DNA from: Luzula sylvatica
Taxonomy: Eukaryota; Streptophyta; Magnoliopsida; Poales; Juncaceae
Assembly (NCBI GenBank): GCA_946800325.1
Contig: OX326956.1
Coordinates: 18,504,667 to 18,568,666, forward strand
Length of the DNA stretch: 64,000 bases
Direction: 5' to 3'
In this document: in pieces, positions 11,868-23,420 of the stretch
Layout: each line of letters opens with the position of its first letter
How positions within the stretch are numbered: position 1 is the first letter of the stretch
Made by a program: the position numbers and the translations under genes
Notes under the pieces: generated by a model
Told to the model about the DNA's origin: nothing
What the model saw: only the letters and a program-made list of their open reading frames with translations
Database searches by the model: none

Positions 11868-12384
11868 ATGCTACTTTCGATTATAAATCCGAGCAGAAAA
11901 CATCAAACCTGTCGATTTCAGCAAACTGTCGGTGCCCTCTTTTTGCAATTATCCAACTTTCAAGGGCCCATTCGTAAATATTCCATGTATGGAGAGGATA
12001 AGTTAGCTGGTGGAAATGGAGAGGATAAGTACCCTGTAGGGAGAATCCAGAGCTGTATTCGGAAGAGATGCGAGCGAAATATAAGGGGTTATGTGAGAGA
12101 GTGGAGCAGAGAAAGAGATTCAAAACAAATGGGAATGGAAATGGTAATGGTAATAATAACAATAATAATGTGGGGCGTGGAGAGAGAGAATGAGGCTTCT
12201 CACAACCGCTGCTTTTGATAGGTACGCATACATCAGAAAACTGGTATCAGCTTATTGGTACGGTTCGGGTGATGTGTTAATTCATTATAACTATATTATT
12301 AGGGGCAAGGGAGAGGATACGTTTGGATACGTTTGTATATATTCGCTTTTATTTTTCTTTTATGCATTTATTTTGCTTTTATGA
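11868..12384 (+). other. Gene-like captured fragment, unidentified
   Basis: A 116-codon frame spans 11868-12218. A second frame over 12046-12180 encodes NPELYSEEMRAKYKG and later an Asn/Gly run. GC content is above that of the neighbourhood. No domain recognised; it could be part of a host gene carried by the Mutator-like element. Confidence 0.25.
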
Positions 12385-13000
12385 AAATTGAAAATTTTAA
12401 AAATTTTAAAAATTAAAAAATTCTACCACCATTGTATATATCATATTTTAAATCAATTTTTCGTGATCGTCCTCGATTTTTAAGCACTTAAATACTTGTT
12501 AAAGAAACGGTTTTTCTCCACGATCAAGTCTAAATAATCACACATCTTCTTAAAAAGAATTTTCACCATCCACTTAAAGAATATTCTTTTTCTCAAATGA
12601 ATATTAAAGAAAACAATAAACGGTCTTTTATGAGACTAATTTGGGATTCAATCCCGTCTATAATAAGATTTGCTTAAAGAAGTATTTATTTTAAATGATT
12701 TTTATTATGATTTATGTGGCACACCATTTTTGAATAAGAACCCATTCTTAATTTAGAAATTCTAAAAAGTTTTATTCAACCATTTTTGGTAGTTTTTGCA
12801 TTAGTTTAAAAATTTGACAACTTACACTTAAGGATCCTAACCGTTCATGGCGACTTATGTCCCAACCAAACGGAATTTTATTGCGCTCGCGATTTTTTCA
12901 AAAAGAATTCGCAATGGAGTAAGCCGGGCATGAGCGAACCGTACTCATGATCGGTTCGAAACATTGTGAATTAATATTTTATATAAAACTATTTCAATGA

Positions 13001-13147
13001 AAGAAGAAAGAAAAAAGAATGAAAAAAAAAAGAAAAAAAAGAAAAAAAAGAAAAAAAGAAAAAAAAAAGAAAAAAGAAAAGAAAAAGAAAATAGAAAAAA
13101 GCAAAAGAAAAAAAGAAAAGAAAAAAGAAAAAAAAAAGAAAAATATA
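13001..13147. repeat. A/G low-complexity tract
   Basis: Almost uninterrupted AAAAAG-type purine run of about 140 bp. The reading frame across its complement is an artefact of composition. Confidence 0.9.
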
Positions 13148-14017
13148 AAATAATATTTTTGAGCAAAATTTAAGGAAATTTGGTTGGATTTAAGGAGGAC
13201 CCAAGTACTTACGTACCGAGCGGTTATAAAAGTGAATTACTTACATTTAAGGTCAACTTTTGCAAAAATGAAAAAAATTGGTTCTATTAATACTTTTAAA
13301 AGATTTTTCCTCTTTAATTATGTGGTGTTACGTTCATTATGTGGTGTTTAACTATCTTTTTCGAGTGAAAATCATTTCTTAATAAATATCTTAAAAATTG
13401 GCAAAATCCTCATTATAGAAGTTTGATATTTTGTTCCTCTTGAAATAACATATGATTAAGAGAGTATAAATATTTCTTGTGAAATTCAAATTTATGAGAT
13501 AGTGTGATTACAATTTCAACAAAACCTAACTTGTATTTTTTGTGCTTAAAATCTATTTTATTACGTTTTATTTTGTCGAGGACGACAAAAGCTAAGTGTG
13601 GGGGTATTTGATTAGAGGAAAATAAAACACCTTTTTGATATCTAATTTGGGGATTTTAGCCCTTTTGAATCACAACTTTATATATATAATTGTTCATATT
13701 TGAGATAGCAAGAATATTTCTTCACTAAGTGTGTTTTATTGATAATTTTAGGTTTTTGGGCGAAAGTTTTTGGCATTCCAACAGTGTAGTTGTCTTCCTC
13801 TCCTCGCGCCGATAAAATCGATATATTATACTGTCCATTTCGGTACACGTATGAAGAAGGAGGCAAGAAATCTACCACACAAAAGTCTACACCAAATTCT
13901 ATACGAAAACCACTCACACTATAACCACCATTCAGCCCACCTTCCTCACCTACAATTACCAAACTACCCTCAATCCTCTCAACCATCTCTTGACCAATGG
14001 GAGATCTTCAAGGGCAC

Positions 14018-14026
14018 TATAAATAA
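14018..14026 (+). promoter_or_regulatory. TATA box of the gypsy-type LTR
   Basis: CTATAAATA preceded by CAAT-like TGACCAATGG at 13991, within the putative LTR. Transcription would start near 14050. Confidence 0.45.
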
Positions 14027-14959
14027 GACCCCAAGGCCCTTGGGCAGAATTTGCTTCTTCTTCCCTCCCCTTTCTTCTTTCTCTCTCTCTAAGCACTTCC
14101 AAGAACTTTCAAGAACGTCAAGAACAATTCAAGAATTACTCGAATTCTCGAGTGATTGTTTGCCGGACTCGAAGCTTACTTCATCCGGTGAATCGATCTA
14201 ATCGAAGCTAGTCGCAGAAGATACACGTCACAACCGGACTAGGAGCTTTCTTCATCCGGGAGAGTCGACAACTTCGAGCGAGAAGCGCTCGTACCGTCCT
14301 AGCTTTCTAGCGGTTCGAGCATCGAGCGACGACACTAGGCGAGGAAAGGAGCTCCTCTTGGCACGTTGAAGCTCTACTTTCTTCGAATTAGGTGTATTCT
14401 TTTCTATCTTAAATTTCTTGTATGTTGAATGAATGTTTGAAGTCGTGTAAAGAAAACTTGTTTTAATCTAAAAATCTTTGTTCTAAATCTTATTTCTTGC
14501 ATTCGATCTTGTGCTCTCTTTGCGTGATATTTTTGTTCTGCGTAGATTTTAATTTCTAGTTTCGTAAACTTTTTGAATCGTAGAATTTCATGAAATATTC
14601 TAATTGATATGAATTTTTGAAAACTGTAAGTTAAACTGAAAACCTGCTGTTTCCAGGGGACTGTTTTTCAGAGACCTGATTGTAATTCGTTAATAACTTT
14701 TTATTCCGTTGTCCAAATTGTTTGAAATTTTAGGATAAATTTGATAATATGCAGACCTATCTCTACACAAAATTTCATTAATTTTGGAAACTTCGAAATA
14801 ATTATTTTAAAGATCTGAAGTTAGAAAAAGTTTCTGCCCTTAATTCTCTTTTTGGAAAAGTTTCTGCCTTTTGGCTCGTTTTGATTCATTATTTGACGCA
14901 TATACTCCTCGTGGAACGAACTTGCATATTACTACTATACACATTAAATTCCAAACTTT

Positions 14960-15160
14960 TTGAGTAGAGACAACGACGACGATGATGATGTGGCAGATCC
15001 TGACGATGCTGAGCTGGCACGTATCTCCTCCAAACTCCAGGTCTGCGGACTTTCCAGAAACACCCCTAAAGTTTCCTTAGGATGGAGATTCTTTAAAGAA
15101 GGAGATGGATCGTCGGTGAGTTGGCATGCTCGAGACGGTATTTGGCAGGCTTGAGAAGGA
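14960..15160 (+). other. Exon-like fragment with acidic stretch
   Basis: Frame encoding RDNDDDDDVADPDDAELARI followed by SLGWRFFKEGDG. The composition looks like a real protein, but I recognise no family. It lies between the LTR and a tandem repeat inside the Mutator-like element. Confidence 0.25.
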
Positions 15161-15300
15161 TTCCAAATCATAATTGGAAGGCTCGAGACGGTATTTGGCA
15201 GGCTTGAGAAGGATTCCAAATCATAATTGGAAGGCTCGAGACGGTATTTGGCAGGCTTGAGAAGGATTCCAAATCATACTTGGAAGGCTCGAGACGGTAT
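15128..15300 (+). repeat. 53-bp tandem repeat, three copies plus partial
   Basis: CTCGAGACGGTATTTGGCAG recurs with exact 53-bp spacing (CGAGACGG at 15131, 15184, 15237, 15290). It is followed by a degenerate run of GAATTGGAATTGATGTGTTTT phrases to about 15500. Confidence 0.92.
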
Positions 15301-15499
15301 TTTTCGACGGCATTTTGAATTGGAAGTGATGTGTTTTGAATTGGAATTGATGTATTTTGAATTGGAATTGATGTGTTTTGTAATACGAGTATCGATGTGT
15401 TTTGTACTACGAGTATAGATGTGTTTTGTAATATAAGTATCGATGTGAATAATTTTTGTATTGATGTGAATAATTTTAATGTTGATGTAAATAACTTCG

Positions 15500-17044
15500 A
15501 TTGATGTAATTTTATTTGAACAATTTCACTACTAAAATTCTTGATTTGTTTTGTATTTCAATTGATGTAATTTTATTTGAACAATTTCACTACTAAATTT
15601 CATAACTTCAATTCCACAACTAATTCAACTAAAATAAACTAAAATCACATATAAGTACTAAATTCCACAACTTAGATTCAGAATTTAAAAGTTTCAAAAT
15701 TACATAGACCCCCCTTAAAAGTTTCAAAATTACCACATAAGCTCATTTTACATCCATACCCATAAATATTTCAAAATTACGACAAAAATCCACAAAATTA
15801 CATAGAACCCCTTCAACTTAAATATCATCACGCCTAATCCTTTGATATCGCATTGGAGGTTGTGCTTTCTTTTTTCCCCACCCCCTACATATTATGAATG
15901 GCAAATATATTAGACAATATTATGAAGCGTAATAACTAAGTATTTTTCCCCGCCCCCTACATAAGCTCATTTTACCTTTGTTTGGGAAAACAATATTTTC
16001 TCCTAGACGAATTCTTGACTAATTTGAAGTATCCTCCGTATTTTATTCGGAATTTGTAATTAATCGAATCATGCCTGAAACAAAAATTAAAAAGAGAGAG
16101 TATCAATCTAAAAATTATAGTATCAATCTCAGAAAATTTATTATGGATATATAAGAAAAAAATACTCAATATTGGGAGATTCAATTATATTCTCCCATCT
16201 AGGTTTGTCGAATTCGTCAATCGGATTCATTTCAATTTGGTCCATGTTCGAATTTATTTCAAGATTCATTGCAATCTAAAAGAGAGAGTAATTAATTAGA
16301 GATTTTAGTAATACATTTATCAGAGAATATGATTGAATATTGTATTCAAACAAAGAGGCGAAATCCACGAGATACATAACTCAGAAATGTCAGAGCGTAC
16401 CTGTACTAGAAATCCAGTCACCAGTCGCTCCACACCCCTAACTCAGAAACGCCAGAGAAGAGAAATCCACGAGATACACAACTCAAAAACGCCAGAGAAG
16501 AGAAATTGAAGCCAAAGTCGAGAAAAAAAATCCTTGCTCAGTTGCTAGACATCCCTTGCCCTTCCTCAATCGCCATGCCAGAGAAGATAGAGTCGAGAAG
16601 AGGAAGAAATCGACCAGTGTTACACACTCCAGGAAGTCGAGAAGAAATCGACCAGTGTTAGAAATCGCCATGCTCAGTCGCCATGCTCAGTTGCTAAACA
16701 CTCCAGGAACTCGAGAAGAAATCGATTTTAGGAAGAGAAGATGAGAAGATGAAATGGAGAAGATGAGAGGAAATCGATTTTCGAGAAGAAATTGCTCAGT
16801 CGCCGTGCTTAGTTGCTCAGTCGCCGTGAATAGGAAATCGACCAGTGTTAAGAAGTGAAATGAAAAGGAGTGTGAGGAAGAGAAGATGACTTAGATGAGA
16901 AGACATGAACGGTGATTGAGGGTGAGATCAAGTTCTTTAACGGGTAAGGTTTCTTAATGGATTTGGATTTTGAAGTATTGTTTCGTAAGGGTATTATGGT
17001 CAAAGAAATTTAATCTTTATAATTTAACTAAATATAATATTCAA
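15500..17044. other. MULE right interior, no gene recognised
   Basis: AT-rich to 16.3 kb, then a GC-richer stretch (16375-16900) of degenerate repeats built from GAGAAGAAATCGACCAGTGT and CAGTCGCCATGCT phrases. Open frames here are short and repeat-derived. Confidence 0.45.
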
Positions 17045-17220
17045 ATTTCTGTTAAGTTTAATGTGAATTTAACGGTAGGGATAAATTTGATATTAAATAA
17101 TTTTAGTAAGGATAAATTTGATATTAATTGTGTTTAGTAGGGATAAATATGATATTTACAATTTAAGAGGGACAAATATGTAATTTTCGAATTTAGTAGG
17201 GATATATGAGAAATTCCCCC
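17045..17220 (-). repeat. Right terminal inverted repeat of Mutator-like element
   Basis: Reverse complement of the left terminus. The right copy carries one extra internal phrase (AATATCAAATTTATCC). Confidence 0.85.
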
Positions 17221-17421
17221 AAAAAAAAATGATTATTTTCATAAATAATTACGAAAGTTTAATAATAAAAAAATGACGATCTTTTTTGAGCAAAAAGACA
17301 CGAGAGGAAGGTGGAATGCTAGGATTTGAACTGGAAGCTTTTTTTCACTTTCACATTGTCTGTGCCAAGGAAAATTTCCTTTGTACTGGACGAGTCCTAC
17401 GAAATTAAAATGGAGAACCAA

Positions 17422-17935
17422 TGAATTTTGAAGGATTAAAGACTTTTTAGTGATTTATACTTTTATAGATAACAACTATTATGTTTTTTTTTTTTATGAA
17501 ATGTCAACTCATTTTAAAAGAGAAGTTATGTTCCTTGCGATGAGTATTTCGTTTTTTCAATATTTACGATTTTGCCCCTCATATTTATTTATGATTATAT
17601 CATTTATTTTCGAGAGTCGAAGTCGAAACCATCATTGTTGTCAAAAGATACACTGTAAACTCTAATTCCTTTTTGATGAAATATTTATAAATTTGGTTTT
17701 GTGGTATTTATTATTTTTGTGTGTATTAAATTTAACTTGCCAAATGGAACAACAATACAAATATTTATTATTTTCCAACGAATTTGTATAAATAATTTTG
17801 GTAAAATCACTTTAAAATGAGAAGAATGTTTGTCAATCATTCTTGTGGTTTCAACAAGCCATTGAAGATTGGTTTTTATTAACTATGTGTATTACTTATT
17901 TAATTTGTACAAGGTTTTAAAAGGTTTGAGAATTC
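17422..17935 (+). repeat. Direct repeat within Helitron, copy 2
   Basis: Diverged copy of 10674-11115 with small insertions. The two copies flank the Mutator-like element but are not its target duplication. Confidence 0.75.
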
Positions 17936-18142
17936 CCTTTTCAGAAATACAATATTATCGATGAAGTTGCAAGGATAATAGATTAACATAAATAAATAAA
18001 ATTTCAAGAAATAAACACAAATTTAATATTATAAAATTATTAAATAATTCAAATTTGCTTCTCTGGAATGGAACTTTAGTATTAAAAGAGAGAATAACAA
18101 CAAAACTAAAATCTCCGCAGCGAAGCGCGGGTATTTACCTAG

Positions 18143-19979
18143 TATAAACTAATTGATTATGTTGATAAGAGAAACGAAAAGTCTACAAATCCAAACTTAT
18201 TTCACCGAAATGGTCCCGAACCGTGATTTGGACATGGGTCGCTTCCACGTCGGAACACTCAGTCTATTTGAGAAAACGAAACAACGATTATTCCTTTGAG
18301 ATCTCTCTCTCAAACCCCAATGACTTCTCCTTCCTTTCTCGTCTTCTCCATCCTTTCTCGTCTTCTCCATCTTCTCCATGACTCCATCCTCCTCGCGTTG
18401 TTCCGTTCTGCATTACTTACCCTCTTCTCGTCGGTCTCAACTTCACCACAATCGTGACCCAGCGAGTCAGGGAAACAATCCCTTCTCGTCGCGCGTAACG
18501 ACAGAGTTGTAGGCGGAGCTCGGGCACTCAATAGTACATCTTCTTTTATTTTAAAAATGAAGGGATAAAGCAGGGCTAATATTTTCCTCTTTCTCGGACG
18601 TCCGATCTTGGCAATGTGAGTTTTTTTCTCTTTGCGGAACCTCTCTTGAATCGCCTAAGCTTTCCTTTCATCTCAACTCTCAAGGCCGCGTGAATTTTCT
18701 CCGACTTGTTCTCTGAAATAGTATACGTGTGTGTTTTTCATCCCAAATGTGATTTTTGGGTATTAAACGTCTTGAATTACGAGCACTCTTATTTTGGATT
18801 TTGTGTAATTTTCTTGTGTCACATCTTCCCTTTCATTTTAATCATTAAAATATAATATGTGGTAAAATTTGGACCATTAACTAATTATTAATTTTAATAT
18901 CATCATAATTTCTTTGTAGACATTTATGGTCACTCTTGTATTATAGCATATGATACTATACTTACGGGTTCGATATTATCAACATACATCTATGTTTCAT
19001 ACGCACTCCCATGATACCAAATGCCATATGACTTAATCTCCAAATTTCACATGATTTCGAACCGCTAAGTATGGTATTTTGTCACAATTTGAAACTGATA
19101 CAAACCTTCATGCGTCGAAACAGAAAACTATCTGATTCAATTAAAGACGGTGAAGAAAATCATGAGCACAAATTGACGAGAAGAGATTTCCAGATAGCTA
19201 TATGACAGGATGAGTGAAACTAGATTTCTGAAAGAAAAAAATAACCCACAAAACAGAGGAATATTCCCATATAAGATCGGTACTCAATCACGCTCGCGAT
19301 TACATTGATTTAATTTTAATGTTTTGAATTTGGTTTCATGTTTTTACTAATTGGAATAGTACTTCTTTCTGGCCTCTTCAAAGAAGAGAATTTCGAATAT
19401 TTTTATTTTATTTTTACTTTTTGAATGTTTCTTCTTTATTGCAGCTTGAAAGAAGATGATTCGGAATGGCTTGATTTTTCTTTTTACTATTTTGAATGTT
19501 TGTTTCTAATTGCAGCTTCAAACAAGAGGAATTCGAAGGAATTGTCGTATTCTTCTATTCATATAGAAACTTGTACAAAGAAAATGGTAAAAATAAATCC
19601 TCCTTCTGCACCATTCTGTTTCTAATGATAGCACATATACAATATTGTTTTATTGAATCATAACAATGGTGAAACACAATTATTCAAACTTGTATTTTTC
19701 AAAAAAAATAAAAATAAAATAAAAATTCAAACTTGTTAAAAAAATTTACAACATTGTTTTTGAAATTGAATCATTATACCACCATTTCTTATAATTTATT
19801 TAAATTTATTTAAATGTATAATTAACTTTGTCAAGTAAAATAAAATGTGTTATTTGATTTATAAATATCCAAAAATCAAATAATATCTAATATAATATTA
19901 TATGTTTTAAGTTTATTTATTCATATATAATGATAATATAATGAGTCGATCTGGGACAAAATTAGGACTTCGAGTGAAA
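18143..19979. other. Segment B sequence with two unique insertions, no gene recognised
   Basis: Resumes homology to A from the Helitron edge. 18190-18536 is absent from A and contains a CTTTCTCGTCTTCTCCATC repeat and higher GC. 19100-19890 is also absent from A and contains a diverged direct repeat with TTTTGAATGTTT.TT followed by intron-acceptor-like TTGCAG (near 19424-19447 and 19491-19517). Confidence 0.5.
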
Positions 19980-21191
19980 TTATACTTATGTATAAAGTTG
20001 GAAGAAATTGAGCTCATACATGAGGCCACGTCACTAGGGGTTTTTTTGTAAAAAAAATATTTTTTAAATTTATATTTTGGTCCTTTTTAGTTTAAAAAAT
20101 TATATTTTGGTCCTTTTTATTTACATTTTGGTCCTTTTTACTTTAAATATTTACATTTTGGTCCTTTTTATTTATATTTTGATCCTCTATTATTTACATT
20201 TCGGTCATTTTTTACATTTTTGAATTTATATTTTGGTCCTTTTTATTTATATTTTGGTCCTTTTTAATTTAAGTTTATATTTTGGTCATTTTTATTAACA
20301 TTTTGGTCCTTTTTTATTTACATTTCAGTCTTTTTTTACATTTTAATTTATATTTCGGTCCTTTTTATTTATATGTTGGTCCTTTTTAGTTTTAATTTAC
20401 ATTTTGTATATGTATAAAGTTAAGAAAATTTCTCTCATTTGGTTGCTCCATGTCATCAAATTTTAATAATTTACATATGTACATGTTATTTTTTAATAAT
20501 GTTAATAAAGTCCTAAATTTTGGTACCATATAATAATTTAAAAAAAGTTATTATATTTTTTATTTACATAATTTTAATATTTTGACCTTTGCATTTTTTC
20601 TTTGCAAAACTAACATAAAATAATAATAAAACGAACAACAATATTACAAAAACACATTCCAAATATTTGAAAAATAAAATATCATGAAACTATTAAAGAA
20701 ATAAATAAAAAAAAACCAGATGTTTAAACCAATATTTTTCTATCAATATATTTTCAAGATGTTTATTTATTATTGTTTATTTTATTATTACCCGATGTTA
20801 TTTTTTCAAACATAATAAATAAAATATTAAAATTATATAAACTCAATTTGTAATTATTATATATTTTTTTGTAATCACTGCATGTTAAAAATGTTTATGA
20901 ATTTTCTTAAAAGTAATAAAATTAATAAAAAATAATAAAAACATATTTTTAATTATTAAATTTGAAAATAGAAGGGTATTTTTGTCCGTTTGTTTTTAAG
21001 ATCATTCATAAGAGTATTAGTAAATAAAAGTTTGGTAGAGGATCAGTTTTTTTGAAATTTACAAAAAGATAGATTTTTTTTTTATGTGTGTACAATCAGA
21101 TAAAAAAAATGTAGAATCTAATTACGTATTGAGAAAAATAAAATCATGACAGACTGAAGACCTCCGCGCAATTGCGCGGGGAGAAAGCTAG
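19980..21191 (+). mobile_element. 1.2-kb non-autonomous Helitron
   Basis: The 3' end has a perfect hairpin CCGCGCAATTGCGCGG, then GGAGAAAGCTAG, then a flanking T at 21192. The 5' end starts TTATACTTATGTATAAAG after A at 19979. Segment A retains the empty site GAAATTGGAG (3238/3239), showing insertion into A|T without target duplication. No coding capacity. The interior includes a degenerate tandem array at 20070-20400. Confidence 0.88.
20070..20400 (+). repeat. TATTTTGGTCCTTTTT degenerate array
   Basis: About 14 copies of a 16- to 28-bp phrase TTTATATTTTGGTCCTTTTT with drifting length, inside the small Helitron. Confidence 0.85.
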
Positions 21192-22300
21192 TTGGAGATA
21201 ATTTTGACGGATTAGGTTTCGATTTGGATACAAAGCTCAAAAGAGCAAAAAGATACAAAGCTCGATTTGGAGATAATTACAGTGGTGTTTGATAACATTT
21301 TATGATCGACCTTGACCAACAACTTGCAAAAATGATACACACACCGAATTAAATCACAGAATCATTCCCGAAATATTATTTATGGTACAAATGTACTAGG
21401 ACCCACATGGGACCCACGTGCAAATCATATACAATTTTCTTGATCGGGATTAATTCGGTATTTTACTTATGTAGCTCTAGTTTTTTTGAACAACTTGTAA
21501 ATATTATTTCTAAAATTTCTCGCATTTAATAGTATTACTAACAAGTAACTACTAATCTTTAATTTGTATGACCCGTGAACTAATATCTATATGACATTTA
21601 AGTTTTTAGAATTTTTGTTACACAAGTTTTAACTGACAAATTTTTTAAATGTTTACCAAAACGTACATGAGCTCTTGATTCATGGAAACTAGGTAAATTT
21701 ATTTGCCGATCCATGTCATAACTACAATCATTTTTCTTATTTGATTTTCTCTGATTTCCCAATTTCTCCATTGAAGCTAATAAAATCAGATTGCATTTTT
21801 ATTTTACCAAATTCTTGCATGCAACTGAATTAATACTGAAAAGTATGTATTTATAATTAAAAAAATCTCATAATTGATGTGACAAAAAAAAACACTATTG
21901 TCATGCATAAAATATTGGTTAAGCATTGATAAAATGCACAAACACATTATGAATGAACTAACATCCATGAAAAAAATAGATTAGACGAGGATATCATAAA
22001 TCCTCTTCATATACAATTATAATTATAATTTGTTCTTAAATGAAATAAACCATATCAGTCTATGCATTATTTATTTTGAATTTATGGATTTATTAATATA
22101 TTTTGGTTTTTTTTTGGGTTGTATAGTCTAATGTATTCAATATTTATGCTATAATTATAGGTTACTTCATTGGGCTTGACAATATATATTTTTAGGCCTG
22201 CAATTGCCCACAAGATCCATTTTAGAATAATAAGAACTAATAAAATAGCATGACAGTGAGTGAGTGCATGCTTTAAGCATTTTAATTGAGATATATATCC
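21192..22300. other. Non-coding segment B
   Basis: AT-rich, co-linear with 3241-4690 of segment A with local insertions. No coding or structural signal. Confidence 0.5.
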
Positions 22301-22309
22301 TATAAATAG

Positions 22310-22652
22310 ATTCAAATCACAGGACTGCTCATTATGTTGTTATGATATATATGTCCTATAAAGAGATAATAAGACTGCTAAGATTAAGTACTCAATTTTT
22401 TTTTTCCACTGCACAAAATAATCAAGTGAAAAATATATAGTGTTTAAGAGTTTTGTGTTAAAAGTTATAATGATTGGCATTGTAATTAAGATATTAGATG
22501 AAAACAAAATGATCAATGAATCTTCGTATGATGTATTATTTCAAATAATGAATAATATATCTGTCAAAATTTTAGAGGTATGTGCTAATATTTTTTCTGA
22601 TATAATACATTTCGTATCCAAATGGTTCATCACAGTGATACGGTTCAAATAA
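22310..22652 (+). pseudogene. Second copy of TATA plus short ORF unit
   Basis: TATA box CTATAAATA at 22310-22318. The frame resembles that at 4827-5039, but the upstream start is now GTG (22440) and the first ATG lies at 22470. A third, shorter and broken version is at about 23165-23420. It is likely a duplicated 5' gene end without function. Confidence 0.3.
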
Positions 22653-23420
22653 ATATGTAACAATTAACATAATATTACATTATATATGTTTAGTTTATTT
22701 ACTCATGCATAATGATGATTTTGATGGGTTAGGTTTTGATTTGTAATGACAAAAAAAAATACAAAAAAATACAAGTTAATATATTTTGTAATGACAATTT
22801 GTTCTTAAATGAAACAAACCACATCAGTCTATGCATTATTTATTTTGAATTTATGGATTTATTAATATATTTTGGACCTTTTTTGAGTTGTACAGTACAA
22901 GTGTATTCATGATATAGTTATAGCTTGCTGCATTGGACAGTCTCTACATTGCAATTAACATATGATACATAATTAATGACACGTGTGACGTAATTAACAT
23001 GCATTAATTAATATAATTCATATATCAGTTAGTTATATGTCATATGTTAATTCATATGTTAATTAATTATGTTAATTAGTATACGAAGGATTAATTGTTG
23101 AAATACGGAGGCGCCAGTTCATCTGGCATGACTCATAAAAAATCACATGACTGCTCATTTAGTTGTTATGATATACGTCCTATAAAGAGATATTAAGGCC
23201 ACTAAGATTAAGTACTCAAAAAATCTCCCCCACAATATAAAATCATCAATTGAAAAATATAGAATGTTTAAGAGTAATAATGATTGGCACTGTAATTGTG
23301 CAATTGAGATATTAGATGAAAACAAAATGATAAATATTTTTTCTGATAAATAAATAATATATCCGTCAAAATTTTAGAGGTCTATATTTATATCTTTTCT
23401 GATATAAATTTCTATGCATG

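Larger units (their letters stand above)
12410..14943 (+). mobile_element. 3' end of a probable Ty3/gypsy-type retrotransposon
   Basis: A polypurine-tract-like CTAAGTGTGGGGG at 13591-13603 is followed by TATTTGATTAG, the arrangement seen before the 3' LTR of several plant gypsy elements. The putative LTR (about 13608-14943, TG...CA) has a promoter-like TATA box CTATAAATA at 14018-14026. Upstream is non-coding with a purine-rich A/G tract at 13001-13145. No gag-pol and no 5' LTR are visible, so the element is truncated. The left boundary is not resolved. Confidence 0.45.
11321..17220. mobile_element. 5.9-kb Mutator-like element inside the Helitron
   Basis: Long terminal inverted repeats: the left end starts GGGGGAATTTCTCATATATC and the reverse complement of the right end starts identically, matching almost perfectly for about 110 bp and more loosely to about 170 bp. 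Flanks are A-rich 9-mers (11312-11320 AAAAAATAA, 17221-17229 all A), a plausible but low-complexity 9-bp target duplication. No MULE transposase found. The interior holds gene-like pieces, tandem repeats and a gypsy-type LTR, so it is a non-autonomous or Pack-MULE-like element. Confidence 0.75.
8375..18142 (+). mobile_element. 9.77-kb non-autonomous Helitron with captured DNA ligase fragment
   Basis: The 3' end is CCGCAGCGAAGCGCGG (16-bp hairpin region, 18115-18130) followed by GTATTTACCTAG and then a flanking T (18143), the standard Helitron terminus. The 5' end starts after A at 8374; a more canonical TC start (TCCTACTATAATATT) lies at 8379. The undisturbed site is in segment A at 2531/2532, an A|T dinucleotide, with no target duplication, as expected for Helitrons. 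No Rep/helicase domain is present. Cargo: a UTR-like GC-rich stretch, a DNA ligase 1 pseudogene, and a later Mutator-like insertion. Confidence 0.85.
8165..23040. repeat. Segment B, invaded copy of segment A
   Basis: Co-linear with 2352-6835 but expanded by insertions: a Helitron at 8375-18142, about 350 bp of extra sequence at 18190-18536, about 790 bp at 19100-19890, and a small Helitron at 19980-21191. Shared landmarks include GAGTGGACACATAAGATCG (2427 and 8275) and GGGATAAAGCAGGGCTAATA (2614 and 18559). Comparison with A defines insertion junctions to the base. Confidence 0.8.

Noticed and set aside
12945..13166. 73-codon Phe/Leu frame on the minus strand
   Set aside because: Translation of an A/G homopurine tract.
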